From the NCBI GenBank assembly GCA_031271905.1, contig JAISUT010000054.1:1-64000 (forward strand): DNA of 64,000 nt, read 5' to 3'. The DNA comes from Acidobacteriota bacterium. Lineage in GTDB: Bacteria > Acidobacteriota > UBA6911. How positions within the stretch are numbered: the stretch's first letter is position 1; each line of letters starts with the position of its first letter. Under the pieces are notes generated by a model. That model worked only from the letters and a program-made list of their open reading frames with translations, was not told the origin of the DNA and ran no database searches. Below, piece after piece: positions 1-8,505 of the stretch. The position numbers and the translations under genes were made by a program.

Positions 1-26
1 TTGTTGAGGATGCTGAAAGAGCCCAT
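1..26 (-). CDS. flagellin, N-terminal start only (cut by window edge)
   Basis: Only the first codons are inside the window, reading out of its left edge and giving MGSFSILNN, the same start as the complete flagellin at 24567-25460. The first 48 bases differ from that gene's 5' end at a single position, and both share an AAGGAGG ribosome site just upstream. This is therefore the start of a second flagellin copy about 25 kb away. Flagellins are exported through the flagellar type III system and build the filament. Whether the gene is complete beyond the edge cannot be seen. Confidence 0.8.
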
Positions 27-154
27 GGTGAATTCCTCCTTGAATTCGATTGTGCGTAAGACGGTCCCGCCCGCCACCGTCGGCTGTCGGAACCGGGTGG
101 CGTCCGGGGATCCGTTCCCTGGGCCGCCGCCTTTTGTTTTGTCAGACGACCAGC

Positions 155-181
155 ATATCGACCGGGAAAATTTTTCCATTA
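155..181 (-). promoter_or_regulatory. sigma28 (FliA)-like promoter of the edge flagellin
   Basis: On the minus strand the sequence reads TAAT, 15 bases, then GTCGATAT, close to the flagellar consensus TAAA-N15-GCCGATAA. It lies about 125 bases upstream of the flagellin start at 26. The complete flagellin has the same arrangement (25559-25586), which supports both calls. The sigma28 gene fliA is in this window. Confidence 0.55.
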
Positions 182-281
182 GGGGAATTTCTTGCCCACG
201 CCGTATTTCCCCTGGAAAAACGTCCCGTCGGCACGACGACCACTGTGGTGCGGCAAACCGCCGTGCCCATCCTGTCCTGCG

Positions 282-321
282 TAAAGACGGCAAAAGACGG
301 GCAAAGACGGGGCAAAGACGG
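282..321 (+). repeat. short tandem repeat, about four copies of CAAAGACGG
   Basis: Four near-identical units of 10 to 11 bases follow one another between the edge flagellin promoter and the antitoxin gene. No gene is seen between 27 and 382 apart from this repeat and the promoter. No function is evident. Confidence 0.6.
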
Positions 322-382
322 CAACAACTCGGAGCTTGACAAGAACAGACCGGCTCGGCAGACTAGTCGCCAGGAGGAGCGT

Positions 383-577
383 ATGCCACGGGCTGTCGGC
401 GCCTTTGAGGTCAAAACCCAATTTTCCCGGATCATCGAGGACGTGGAGACCGGCGGCGCAGACTCTATCATCACCAAACGGGGCAGGCCCGTCGCCCAGA
501 TCACCCCCCTCAAGCAGGAAAAGGAGATGACGCATGCGGAGGCGATTGCGGGGCTGATAGAAATACGGACATCCTGA
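383..577 (+). CDS. Phd/YefM-type antitoxin, orphan
   Basis: This 64-residue protein has the usual Phd/YefM layout: a start VGAFEVKTQFSRIIEDVE, then the beta-strand piece ITKRGRPVAQITPL. Such proteins bind their own promoter as dimers and use a C-terminal tail to neutralise a cognate toxin, usually PIN/VapC, Doc or RelE type. The start is set by AGGAGGAG at 372-379. No toxin gene follows: the next gene is a membrane-anchored DUF4230 protein. It may be an orphan remnant or act on a toxin elsewhere. The family call is firm, the partner is unknown. Confidence 0.75.
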   Translation: MPRAVGAFEVKTQFSRIIEDVETGGADSIITKRGRPVAQITPLKQEKEMTHAEAIAGLIEIRTS

Positions 578-652
578 GTTTCTATCCAAAACTCGCTGGC
601 GTTAGGGTTCCATCAGACTTGGGAGGGGATGGAAGGGGAAAGGGGCTGGACG

Positions 653-1264
653 ATGACAGGACGAATCGGATGGAAGGTCGGCGTCGCGATCCTCGTCGTG
701 GCGCTGGCGGGAGCGGTCGCCGTTATGGCGCCGTTGCTTTTGTCCAAATACGACATCGAGATCAAGGAGGTCGAGCGCTCCGGCGACGCACTGCTCGCCG
801 AGGACGTCCTGCGGGGGTTCGAGATCGCGTCCCTGACCTACCGCTACACCAACCTGATCTATGCGGAGGACGTGAAGAAGTTCGGCGGGTTCGAGCTGCC
901 CCTTACGAAGTCTTACTTCGGGGTGCAGTACGACGGCGTGATGAAAATAGGCGTGGACGGGCGCAAGATCGAGGTCTCCCAGACTGGGCACGCCGTCCGC
1001 ATCAAACTGCCGGAGGCACAGGTGATCTCCCACACGCTGGTCAACGACTCCATCAAGATCCTGTTCAACATCGACACGATCTTCAACCCGAACCACATCG
1101 AGGACTTCACAAGGCTCTTCCAGTCGAAGCAGAAGGACATGGAGGCGAAGGCGGCGAACAGCGGCCTGCCCGCCGAGGCGCGGGAAAGTGCGAAGGCTCA
1201 ATTGGAGCAGTTCTTGAACACCTTCCCGGAGATCAGGCGGTCTTGCACGATAGAGTGGGAGTGA
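653..1264 (+). CDS. membrane-anchored DUF4230-family protein
   Basis: The product (203 residues from this start) has one N-terminal hydrophobic segment, GVAILVVALAGAVAVMAPLL, and an exposed domain resembling DUF4230: a LTYRYTNLIY stretch, an SYFGVQYDGVMKIGVD core, and a basic-hydrophobic region ending IKLPEAQVISH. The family has no known biochemical function. Predicted location is the inner membrane with the domain outside the cytoplasm. An ATG at 629 would add eight residues; the one at 653 follows GGAAGGGG and places the hydrophobic segment closer to the N terminus. The gene stands alone. Confidence 0.6.
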   Translation: MTGRIGWKVGVAILVVALAGAVAVMAPLLLSKYDIEIKEVERSGDALLAEDVLRGFEIASLTYRYTNLIYAEDVKKFGGFELPLTKSYFGVQYDGVMKIGVDGRKIEVSQTGHAVRIKLPEAQVISHTLVNDSIKILFNIDTIFNPNHIEDFTRLFQSKQKDMEAKAANSGLPAEARESAKAQLEQFLNTFPEIRRSCTIEWE

Positions 1265-1420
1265 ACGTCCCGCATCCCCCTGCGCCCTTCGCGCCGCGCC
1301 ACGCCGCCGCCATCCCCCTGACGCCGCGCCGCTGGTGAGGCGGGTTCCCCTTCCGGCCGTCCCTGTTTTGCGAAATTTCTGTGAAATCGCGCTAGACGGA
1401 ACCTCCGCCCCCGATTATGC

Positions 1421-1451
1421 TGATAAACGGAAATTCGATTTCCGTTTATCA
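1421..1451. promoter_or_regulatory. perfect palindrome upstream of an AAA/DUF4143 gene
   Basis: Two 14-base arms, TGATAAACGGAAAT and its exact complement, are separated by TCG. The palindrome lies in the 330-base gene-free stretch between the DUF4230 gene and the ATPase at 1595-2794. The other two DUF4143 ATPases in the window also have palindromes upstream (33983-34015 and 34152-34176), so an operator is plausible. A GATTAT at 1413-1418 could be a -10 box, but no convincing -35 was found. Confidence 0.55.
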
Positions 1452-1594
1452 TGACGATGCCGCCTAAACCCCACAGGCAAGGCGAGCACGGAGGGGAGCG
1501 ACGCCGATGCGCAAAAACATGTGTCGAGACGGCGGAACAAATGCCGACGCGACGTCCGCGAGGTTCCGAGGGGCGTATATGGAAACGAGGCGCC

Positions 1595-2794
1595 ATGCTT
1601 GAACGCAGACTCGCCCGGAGCTTGACCGCATTCCGGCACTCCTTCTTCCTCTGGGGGGCGCGCCACACGGGCAAGAGCGCCCTGTTGCGCCAGACGTTCC
1701 CCGACGCGCCTTACTACGACCTGCATTCCGCGGCGGAGTTTCGCCGCCTGGGCGCCCGTCCCGCGATCTTGTCCGAGGAATGCGCCGGCCGGACGGTGGA
1801 CGGCGGGGCGGAGGCGAACCAGTCCGCGCCGCCGGTCATAGTGGACGGGATACACAAGCTCCCCGGGCTCCTCGGGGTGATCCACCGCCTCATAGCCGAG
1901 AAAGGGCTCCGCTTCATCCTCGTCGGCGAGAACCCGCGCCGGTTGGCGCGCGGCGGCGGCGGCATCCCCGGAGGGCTGGGGGGGCGCGCCCTGCGCCGGG
2001 AGCTGTTGCCGCTGACCAGCGCCGAGATCCCCGGTTTCTCCGACATCTCCCTGGCCCGTGCGCTCAACCGGGGGCTGTTGCCGCCGCACTACCTGGCGGA
2101 GTCGCAGGATGCCGCCCGCGCGGCGCTCGGCGCCTACGCGGGGGACTATCTGCGGGAGGAGGCGCTCGCCGAGGGGCAGGTGCGCAATCCCGCCGCATTC
2201 CAACGCTTCCTGGAGATGGCGGCGCTGGCAAACGGCGACATAGTCAATTACGCCGTCATCGGCCGCGAGTGCGGCGTGAGCGCCAAGACCGTCGCCTCCT
2301 ATTTCGGGCTGCTCTCCGACACGCTCGTCGGCGTGTGGGTGCCGGCATGGACCAAAGGCGCGCGGCGGCGCGTCATCGGCGCCCCGCGCTTCTACCTTTT
2401 CGACGTGGGCTTCGCGAACGAACTGCTGCACAGGGGGGGGCTCGCCGCAGGCTCGCCGGAGCATGGCGCGGCGTTCGGGCACTTCATCTTCATGGAGTTG
2501 CGCGCCTACGCCGCCTATGCGCGGCGCGCGGGGGGGCTGTCGTGGTGGCAGACCGCCGGAGGCGTCGGGATCGACTTCGTCCTGGGCGACAACGACGTGG
2601 CGCTGGACGTGACCGACGCGGAGACGGCGACGAGCGACCGGCTGAAGGGGTTGCGGTCGCACCGCGGGGAATTCCATCCCCGCCGCTCCATCCTGGTCTG
2701 CCGCGCCCCGTGCGCGGACACGACCGGCGACGGCGTCGAGATCCTGCCTTGGCGGGAGTTCCTGGGGCTGCTCTGGTCGGGCGGCATCTGGTAG
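1595..2794 (+). CDS. AAA (AAA_14)/DUF4143 family ATPase, degenerate copy
   Basis: This 399-residue protein has the family layout: start MLERRLARSLTAF, Walker A GARHTGKSALLRQ near residue 25, a middle winged-helix-like part (IVNYAVIGRECGVSAKTV), and a C-terminal DUF4143/nuclease-like domain ending in ILPWREFL. Key positions look worn. Walker B reads VIVDGIHKL where relatives have DE. The C-terminal motif is GIDFVLGDNDVALDVTD where intact relatives have E-VDF...EVK. The family is common as solitary accessory genes of uncertain role. An in-frame ATG at 1451 lies inside the palindrome; the start at 1595 matches the family N terminus better. Confidence 0.7.
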   Translation: MLERRLARSLTAFRHSFFLWGARHTGKSALLRQTFPDAPYYDLHSAAEFRRLGARPAILSEECAGRTVDGGAEANQSAPPVIVDGIHKLPGLLGVIHRLIAEKGLRFILVGENPRRLARGGGGIPGGLGGRALRRELLPLTSAEIPGFSDISLARALNRGLLPPHYLAESQDAARAALGAYAGDYLREEALAEGQVRNPAAFQRFLEMAALANGDIVNYAVIGRECGVSAKTVASYFGLLSDTLVGVWVPAWTKGARRRVIGAPRFYLFDVGFANELLHRGGLAAGSPEHGAAFGHFIFMELRAYAAYARRAGGLSWWQTAGGVGIDFVLGDNDVALDVTDAETATSDRLKGLRSHRGEFHPRRSILVCRAPCADTTGDGVEILPWREFLGLLWSGGIW

Positions 2795-2814
2795 CGTCGC
2801 CGGGACGGATCCCC

Positions 2815-3696
2815 TTACTTGGCGCTCAGGAGGGGGTTCACGGGCTTGCCATGCCGGAGCACTTCGAAATGCAGGTGGGCGCCGGTCGAGCGGCCTGTGC
2901 TGCCGACCGTCCCCAAGGTGTCCTCGGATGTCACCCTGTCGCCGACCTTGACGTTGATGGACGACAGATGCGCGTAACGGGTGCGCAGGCCGTCCTCGTG
3001 CTCCACCATGACCGTGTTGCCGTAGCCGCCTTCGTTGCCTGCGGCGACCACCTTGCCCGGCAGCGCCGCGACTACGGGGGTGCCGGCGGGGGCGGCGATG
3101 TCCACGCCTTTGTGGAACCGCGATTTGCCGGTGAAGGGGTCGCGCCTCACCCCGAAAGCGGAGCTGATCGGGGCGTGCACCGGCAACATCATGTCGGATA
3201 TGTCTTGCGGGTCGGACGCCTTTTGCGCCCCTTGCGCCGAGGCGCCCTCCCCGTACAGGCGGGGTCCGGCTTCGACCGCGGTTTCAGGGGCGGGCCCGTC
3301 CGCCTCGGCGTGCGCGCGATGCGCGGGGCGGGGGCGTGCGACCGAAGGCGACAGGGCGGGGGCGCGCCCGACGCCTTCGCCCCGCTCCTTTTCCGACAAG
3401 CTTTTGTAGATGAGGTCGCCGATGCCCAAGGCACCGCGCTCCGCCATGCTGACCGCGATCTCCTGGTCGAAAAGCTCCGTATAGATGCCTTTGCCCAAGC
3501 CGCCTTCGCCGGACTCCTCGATGGTCTCGCGCATCACCTTCAGCAACTGGTTGATGAAGACGGCCTCGAAATCCCGCGCCGCCTTCTTCAGCGCGGCGTC
3601 GTCCTGCCCCTGGCGAGGGACGCCCGCAGCCGTGCCCGACGGCATCGCCTTGGCGACTTCCAGGCCAGGCAGGTGAAATACGGTCTCGTTCATCAT
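2815..3696 (-). CDS. flgJ: flagellar rod-binding protein FlgJ fused to an M23 peptidase
   Basis: Residues about 25-100 are the FlgJ rod-binding domain (ARDFEAVFINQLLKVMRE and a KGIYTELFDQEIA stretch). After a low-complexity linker, residues 175-293 form a LytM/M23 zinc peptidase with HKGVD, YAHLS and HLHFEV, the residues that bind zinc and catalyse. FlgJ scaffolds the rod in the periplasm, and its second domain opens peptidoglycan for it. In Enterobacteria that domain is a glucosaminidase, so this is an alternative fusion. The gene is last in the flgF-flgJ operon. An AGGAGGA-type site precedes two consecutive ATGs at 3696 and 3693. Confidence 0.9.
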   Translation of the reverse strand: MMNETVFHLPGLEVAKAMPSGTAAGVPRQGQDDAALKKAARDFEAVFINQLLKVMRETIEESGEGGLGKGIYTELFDQEIAVSMAERGALGIGDLIYKSLSEKERGEGVGRAPALSPSVARPRPAHRAHAEADGPAPETAVEAGPRLYGEGASAQGAQKASDPQDISDMMLPVHAPISSAFGVRRDPFTGKSRFHKGVDIAAPAGTPVVAALPGKVVAAGNEGGYGNTVMVEHEDGLRTRYAHLSSINVKVGDRVTSEDTLGTVGSTGRSTGAHLHFEVLRHGKPVNPLLSAK

Positions 3697-3757
3697 TGCG
3701 GATCCTCCTGGAGGGCGCCTCTGAAAACCTCGCAGACGCAGGTCGAAAAGAGGTTCC

Positions 3758-4873
3758 CTAGATTATCTCCAACTCCGCCTGCAACGCCCCCTGCGCCTTG
3801 ATCGCCTCGATGATCGCGATCACGTCGCGGGGGCCTGCGCCGATGTCGTTCAACGCCCGCACCACCTCCTCCACGCTCGCCCCCTCGCGGATGGTCGCGG
3901 TCTTCCCCTTCTCCTCGGCGACGCTGACGCTCTCCTCGGGGACGATGGCGGTGTCACCCGGCGAGAAGGCGTTGGGTTGCACGACGTTGAAAATCGTCCC
4001 GACCTGCAGCGACAGCCCGCCGTGGATGATGGATACCTCCGAGATGCGCACGTCCTTGCCCATGACGACGGTCCCCGTCCTCTCGTTGAGCACCACCTTG
4101 GCGACGGCGTCCACGTCCAGGCGCGCGTTCTCGATCACCGACATGAACTCGACCAGGCGGTTCGCGTAGTCCAACGGCACCTCGACGGTGATGGTGGCGC
4201 CATCGACCGCCCTGGCGATGCCGGAGCCCCAGGCGTCGTTGATCGCCCGCACGGCGCGGCTCGCCGAGGTGAAGTCGTTGTGGTGCAGCACCAGGTTCAA
4301 CTGCCGCCTGCCCGCGAGCGAGACCGGCACCTCTTTCTCGACCAACGCGCCGTTGGCGATGCGCCCCACGGTCGGGTGGTTGGTCTGGGAACGGGCGTTG
4401 TTGCCGCCGGCGCTGTAGCCGCCGAGCACGATCTGCCCCTGCGCCGTCGCGTAGACCTGGCTGTCGGCGGCCTGTAGCGGCGTCATGATCAGCACCCCGC
4501 CCTGCAGGCTCTGCGCGTCGCCCAGGGAGCTGACGGTCACGTCGATGCGGCTCCCATGGCGCGCAAACGGCGGCAGGGTCGCGGTGACCATGACGGCGGC
4601 GATGTTCTTGACGCGCATCCGGTCGGCGTCGATGGTGATGCCGCTCCGTTCGAGCATGTTGGCGAGGGTCTGCGTGGAGAAGTATGTCTGGCTGCGGTCG
4701 CCCGTGCCGTTCAGGCCGACGACCAGGCCGTAGCCGAAAAGCTGGTTGTCGCGCACCCCCTCGAACGCGGCGACATCCTTGATGCGGCTCGCCGCGACGG
4801 CCAAGCCTTGCATCCCGCACAGGGCGCAGAACGCCAACGCCACGCCAAGGGCAACCCTACCTGTTCGCACCAT
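3758..4873 (-). CDS. flgI: flagellar P-ring protein FlgI
   Basis: The product is 371 residues, normal for FlgI. It has a cleavable signal peptide (VALGVALAFCALCGMQGLAVAA) and the conserved start SRIKDVAAFEGVRDNQLFGY followed by GLNGTGD. The motif GGVLIMTPLQAADSQVYATAQG and the C-terminal region INDIGAGPRDVI-like segment fit throughout. FlgI forms the periplasmic P ring around the rod at the peptidoglycan layer and needs FlgA for assembly. It lies between flgH and flgJ. The start at 4873 follows a GGGGAG ribosome site. Confidence 0.95.
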   Translation of the reverse strand: MVRTGRVALGVALAFCALCGMQGLAVAASRIKDVAAFEGVRDNQLFGYGLVVGLNGTGDRSQTYFSTQTLANMLERSGITIDADRMRVKNIAAVMVTATLPPFARHGSRIDVTVSSLGDAQSLQGGVLIMTPLQAADSQVYATAQGQIVLGGYSAGGNNARSQTNHPTVGRIANGALVEKEVPVSLAGRRQLNLVLHHNDFTSASRAVRAINDAWGSGIARAVDGATITVEVPLDYANRLVEFMSVIENARLDVDAVAKVVLNERTGTVVMGKDVRISEVSIIHGGLSLQVGTIFNVVQPNAFSPGDTAIVPEESVSVAEEKGKTATIREGASVEEVVRALNDIGAGPRDVIAIIEAIKAQGALQAELEII

Positions 4874-4974
4874 CTCCCCCCTCACTCCTGAAGCCCCCGC
4901 CTGCGCCCCTGAGGCAAACCCGCCGTTTGCCGCCAGAGGGCGAGCCTGCGCCAGACGTCGGCTTGGCGCAGCGG

Positions 4975-5691
4975 CTAGAACGGCAGGACGCCGTTCAGTA
5001 TCTTGTAAAGCCAGCCTGGCTTCAGCGGCTGGCTGACGCTTCCCTTCCCTTCGACGCGCATCGACATCTGCGCCACTGCCGAGGACGCCACCACGTTGTT
5101 CTTGTCGATGTCGTTGGGGCGGACGATGCCTGCGAGCACGATGGACTGGTTCTCGTTGTTGACCCGGATCTCGCGCCTGCCCTCGACGACCAGGTAGCCG
5201 TTGGGCAGCACGTCGGTGACGCGCGCGGTCATCGTGGTCTGTATCTTCGTCGCCCGGCTGGTGGAGCCCTGCCCGTCGAACTTGGTCTCGCCCTCGCCGG
5301 AGACCAGCGACGGCAGCTCCTTGATCCTGCCTTGCAGGCCGACCAGGCTGTCGATGCCGTTGGACATGCTCGCCGAACGCGAGGCCGAGGCGTCGGCGGA
5401 GGCGGTCGCCTGCGTCGATTCCGAGACTTGGATGGTCACCACGTCGTTGACGTAGCGCGCCTTCATGTCGCGGAAGAGGTTGGAGTGCTGGCCGGTGCCG
5501 GTCCAGAGCGAGCCGGTGCCGTCGCCCGACGCGACCGACGCCAGCTTCGCCTCCGCGCGGTATTCCTCGATGCCGGTCGGGTCGGCGACGCGCGCCTGCT
5601 TGCAGCCGGTGAACGCGAACGCGCCCCCCGCGGCCAGCAAACCGGCAAGGAGTATCAAGCCCTCGGAACCCCGATAGGTGAAACGTCTCAT
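4975..5691 (-). CDS. flgH: flagellar L-ring lipoprotein FlgH
   Basis: This 238-residue protein starts with a lipoprotein signal peptide whose lipobox is FTGC, so it should be lipidated and placed in the outer membrane. The hallmark segments are present: GSLWTGTGQHSNLFRDMKA, NDVVTIQVSESTQATASA and the end region LPNGYLVVEGRREIRVNNE followed by GIVRPNDI. FlgH builds the L ring in the outer membrane, which confirms a diderm envelope. It is in the flgF-flgG-flgA-flgH-flgI-flgJ series. Confidence 0.95.
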   Translation of the reverse strand: MRRFTYRGSEGLILLAGLLAAGGAFAFTGCKQARVADPTGIEEYRAEAKLASVASGDGTGSLWTGTGQHSNLFRDMKARYVNDVVTIQVSESTQATASADASASRSASMSNGIDSLVGLQGRIKELPSLVSGEGETKFDGQGSTSRATKIQTTMTARVTDVLPNGYLVVEGRREIRVNNENQSIVLAGIVRPNDIDKNNVVASSAVAQMSMRVEGKGSVSQPLKPGWLYKILNGVLPF

Positions 5692-5761
5692 GTCTTCTTC
5701 CCTCTTTGGCTCGGGACAGGCGGCGGGGGGGCGCCCCCCCGTCCGTCGCCCGACGCATCCC

Positions 5762-6544
5762 TTACGGCACCGCCACGGCGTCGCGTCCGGTCACCTTGGC
5801 GCGCACCACCGCCGAGGAGGCGATGTTCTTGACCCGTATGAGGTCGTCCAGCCGCCCGTCGTCCAGCGCCTTGGCCGTGGACTCGATCACGACGCCGCCC
5901 CTTTCCAGGCGCAATCCCACGGTGTCGCCGCGCTTGACCAGCACGGGCGCCGCGAACGCATCCGCCGGCAACGGGTCTCCGGCGGCGAAGGCGTGGCGCG
6001 CCGTCTTGCCGACGACCTCTTCGGCGTCGCCCGCCCAATCCGCCCCCAGGTCGGTCGTCTCCATGACGGTTTCCTCGACATGCCCCACGGTCACGGTCTC
6101 GCCGGCGGCTATCCTGCGCGCCGCCCGCACCGTGACGGCCTTGACGTGGACCGTGGCGGGCGCCCAGAACGAGCGCACGGGCTTGCCGTCCCGCAACACC
6201 TCTATGGGGGCGAGGATGTTGCGACGCCCGATCTTCAACCCTTGCGCGACGCGGAAACCCTCGCCGTCGGCGGGCAGGTCGGCGCCCTTCAATTCGCGGG
6301 AAAGCTCTATGCGCACGTCGGCGCCCCGCCACCGCGACATCTCCGCGACCTGCGCCTTGATGGCGTCGGCGATCTCGGCGAGGACGCCTGCGGTTTGCGC
6401 GGAGGCGCCCCCGCCCGCAGGGGACGCCGACGTCGCAGAGGCCGCCAGGAACAACGCCAGCAGGAGCCGGCAAACAAAAGACAAGCTGCGAATTCTCTCC
6501 TCACCCAACCTTGCGGGGTAAAAACTACGTAGCGGACTTGACAT
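5762..6544 (-). CDS. flgA: flagellar P-ring assembly chaperone FlgA
   Basis: The C-terminal half carries the SAF/FlgA signature: VTVRAARRIAAGETVTVGHV, GKTARHAFAAGDPL, LVKRGDTVGLRLERGG and VKNIASSAVVRAKVTG. The N terminus holds a signal peptide (LLLALFLAASATSA), consistent with a periplasmic chaperone of FlgI. The start is uncertain. The ATG at 6544 has no clear ribosome site, whereas a TTG at 6484 lies 12 bases after GAGGAG and would put the signal peptide at the very N terminus. About 290 bases separate it from flgG, the widest gap inside this operon, and no separate promoter was recognised there. Confidence 0.85.
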   Translation of the reverse strand: MSSPLRSFYPARLGEERIRSLSFVCRLLLALFLAASATSASPAGGGASAQTAGVLAEIADAIKAQVAEMSRWRGADVRIELSRELKGADLPADGEGFRVAQGLKIGRRNILAPIEVLRDGKPVRSFWAPATVHVKAVTVRAARRIAAGETVTVGHVEETVMETTDLGADWAGDAEEVVGKTARHAFAAGDPLPADAFAAPVLVKRGDTVGLRLERGGVVIESTAKALDDGRLDDLIRVKNIASSAVVRAKVTGRDAVAVP

Positions 6545-6831
6545 CTGACGGATGGCGCGCCGAAACGCACCCTCCCCCAGACGAGAGAAGAAAAAAGGGG
6601 TATGGCGCATCATCCTCCCGACTCCGCCGCAAAGCAGGGCCGGGAGAGACGACGACGCCATGAAAGGGTATGTGTGTAGGATAAGGAGAGAATCCGAAGC
6701 TCGTCTCATTGTTTCCCGAAAACCGATTCGCCTTGTCTGCAAAGGGGTGGGGCCCGCAGGACGGGTCCCGCCCGAAATCCGTGTACATGGACGGCGCGGC
6801 GAGCCGCGCCCCGATTCCGCCTCGCCCGGCC

Positions 6832-7620
6832 TTACCGGACGATGTTGTTGCCCGTCGAGAACATGTCGTCCGCCGTGCTGATGACCTTGGAGTTTGCCTC
6901 GTAGGCGCGCTGGCTGACGATCATCGCCACCATCTCCTCCACGACGCTGACGTTGGACTGCTCGACATAGCCCGAGAGCAGCGTGCCCAGCCCGTTGTCG
7001 CCAGGGGTGCCTGTGATCGGCTCGCCCGAAGCCTCGGTTTGCAGGAACATGCTGTCCCCGACGCTCTCCAGCCCCACCGGGTTCTGGAAGGTCGCCAACT
7101 GTATCTGCCCCACCTGCTGCGGCGTGGTCTGCCCTGCGGTGGTGACCGACACGATGCCGTCGGCGCCGATGTAGATGTCCGTCTGATCCTCCGGGATGGT
7201 GATCTGCGGGTCGAGCAGGTCCCCCTCCGAGGTGACGATGTTCCCCTCGCTGTTCAGGTGGAAGTTCCCGTTGCGGGTGTAGGCGATCTCCCCGTCCGAC
7301 TTGCGGATTTGGAAGAACCCCTGCCCCCGGATGACCATGTCCAGGGAGCTGCCCGTGGACATGAAGTCGCCCTGCTTCAAGTTCATCTCGGTCGCCACCG
7401 GGCGCGTGCCCAGCCCCACCTGCAACGACACCGGGATCTCGGTGGTCGCGGTGGCGGACACCCCCGCCTGGCGCATGTTCTGGTAGACCAGGTCGTGGAA
7501 CTCCGCGCGCCGGGACTTGAACCCGGTGGTGTTGATGTTCGCGAGGTTGTGGGCGATGGTGTCGATGTTCAGCTCCTGCGCCTGCATCCCCGTCGCCGCT
7601 GTGTACATGGCCCTCAGCAT
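6832..7620 (-). CDS. flgG: flagellar distal rod protein FlgG
   Basis: The protein is 262 residues, the usual FlgG size. It begins MLRAMYTAATGMQAQELNI and has the axial-protein motif NLANINTTGFKSRRAEF near residue 30. The central part reads VIRGQGFFQIRKSDGEIAYT, and the C terminus shows YVEQSNVSVVEEMVAMI, then SQRAYEANSKVI, as in rod proteins. FlgG polymerises into the distal rod that passes through the P and L rings. It follows flgF with about 70 bases between them. Confidence 0.97.
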   Translation of the reverse strand: MLRAMYTAATGMQAQELNIDTIAHNLANINTTGFKSRRAEFHDLVYQNMRQAGVSATATTEIPVSLQVGLGTRPVATEMNLKQGDFMSTGSSLDMVIRGQGFFQIRKSDGEIAYTRNGNFHLNSEGNIVTSEGDLLDPQITIPEDQTDIYIGADGIVSVTTAGQTTPQQVGQIQLATFQNPVGLESVGDSMFLQTEASGEPITGTPGDNGLGTLLSGYVEQSNVSVVEEMVAMIVSQRAYEANSKVISTADDMFSTGNNIVR

Positions 7621-7693
7621 AGTTCGTGTGTCCTCCCGGTTGTCTGGTTCCAATCCATCATGCTTCCAATCCCCTGTTCCGAGTCGCGCGCCG

Positions 7694-8431
7694 TCAGCTT
7701 CCCAGCTTCTCGATGACTTTGGCGTCCATGTCGTTCGCCTCGTAGTTGAGGCTTTTCTGTATCGCCTCGAAGTGGCGCAGGATGCCGACCATCTCGACCA
7801 CGGAGCGGACGGCGTTGACGTTCGACCGCTCCAGATACCCCACGCGCACGACCATGCCGGTCTTGGACTTCGGCTCGGCTTCGCCGTTGTTGACGAAGAG
7901 CGACTCGCCCTCCTTTTCAACCTGCGAAAGGTCGGGGAACTCGACCACCTTGAGCCGGTCAACCTCCTCGCCGTCCAGGTACACGCCGCCTTCGTCGGAG
8001 ATGTGGACGCGCCCCTGCGCGAGCGTGATGGGGCCGCCCGAGGCGCCCAGGACGGGGTTGCCGTCGGCGGTGCGCAACACCCCGCCGGAGTCTTGGTAAA
8101 GGTTGCCGTCGCGCGTGTAGCGGACGCCGCGAGGGGTCGAGACCGTCAAGAAACCGCCGTCGCGGACGGCGACGTCAAGCTCCCGTCCCGTGGGGAGCGC
8201 CACGCCGTCGGAGAAGTCGATGGCTTTGTCGGTGCGCACCTCGCGGTTGACCGCGAGACCCAGCCCTTCCGGGGCGCCGGAATCGGAAAGCGTGTCCCTC
8301 AGGAGGCTGCCGAAAGCCCTGTCCGCCTTGAACCCCGTGGTGTTGATGTTCGCCAGGTTGTTCGCCGCGATGTCCAGCTCCTCCGACCTGGCTTTCATTC
8401 CCGAGTAGGCTGTGTAGATTCCGCTGTTCAC
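7694..8431 (-). CDS. flgF: flagellar proximal rod protein FlgF
   Basis: This 245-residue rod protein starts at GTG (8431) after AAAGGAA and reads VNSGIYTAYSGMKARSEEL, with NLANINTTGFKADRAF. The C-terminal segment YLERSNVNAVRSVVEMVGIL is the rod/hook family signature. It is the first gene of a six-gene operon ending with flgJ. A near-perfect sigma54 promoter sits about 60 bases upstream (8490-8505), which fits the middle-class timing of rod and ring genes in sigma54-regulated flagellar systems. Confidence 0.93.
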   Translation of the reverse strand: MNSGIYTAYSGMKARSEELDIAANNLANINTTGFKADRAFGSLLRDTLSDSGAPEGLGLAVNREVRTDKAIDFSDGVALPTGRELDVAVRDGGFLTVSTPRGVRYTRDGNLYQDSGGVLRTADGNPVLGASGGPITLAQGRVHISDEGGVYLDGEEVDRLKVVEFPDLSQVEKEGESLFVNNGEAEPKSKTGMVVRVGYLERSNVNAVRSVVEMVGILRHFEAIQKSLNYEANDMDAKVIEKLGS

Positions 8432-8489
8432 CGCAATTCCTTTCCAAGTCTCCGACTTGTTTCCATCAAAAATGTGACCCACATCACTA

Positions 8490-8505
8490 TGCAACTTGCG
8501 TGCCA
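8490..8505 (-). promoter_or_regulatory. sigma54 (-24/-12) promoter of the flgF-flgJ operon
   Basis: On the minus strand the sequence is TGGCACG-CAAG-TTGCA, an exact match to the sigma54 consensus TGGCACG-N4-TTGCW. Predicted transcription begins about 10 bases downstream, leaving a short leader before the FlgF GTG at 8431. Sigma54 promoters need an activator ATPase such as FlrC or FleQ; none is encoded in this window. The rest of the 370-base gap to the next gene at 8800 shows no gene. Confidence 0.8.

Noticed and set aside
282-321. CRISPR array
   Set aside because: Units are only about 10 bases with no spacers; it is a simple tandem repeat.
1780-3801. Long open frame of 673 codons overlapping the AAA/DUF4143 gene and flgJ
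   Set aside because: It is an Arg/Gly/Ala-rich out-of-frame shadow in high-G+C DNA and overlaps two convincing genes.
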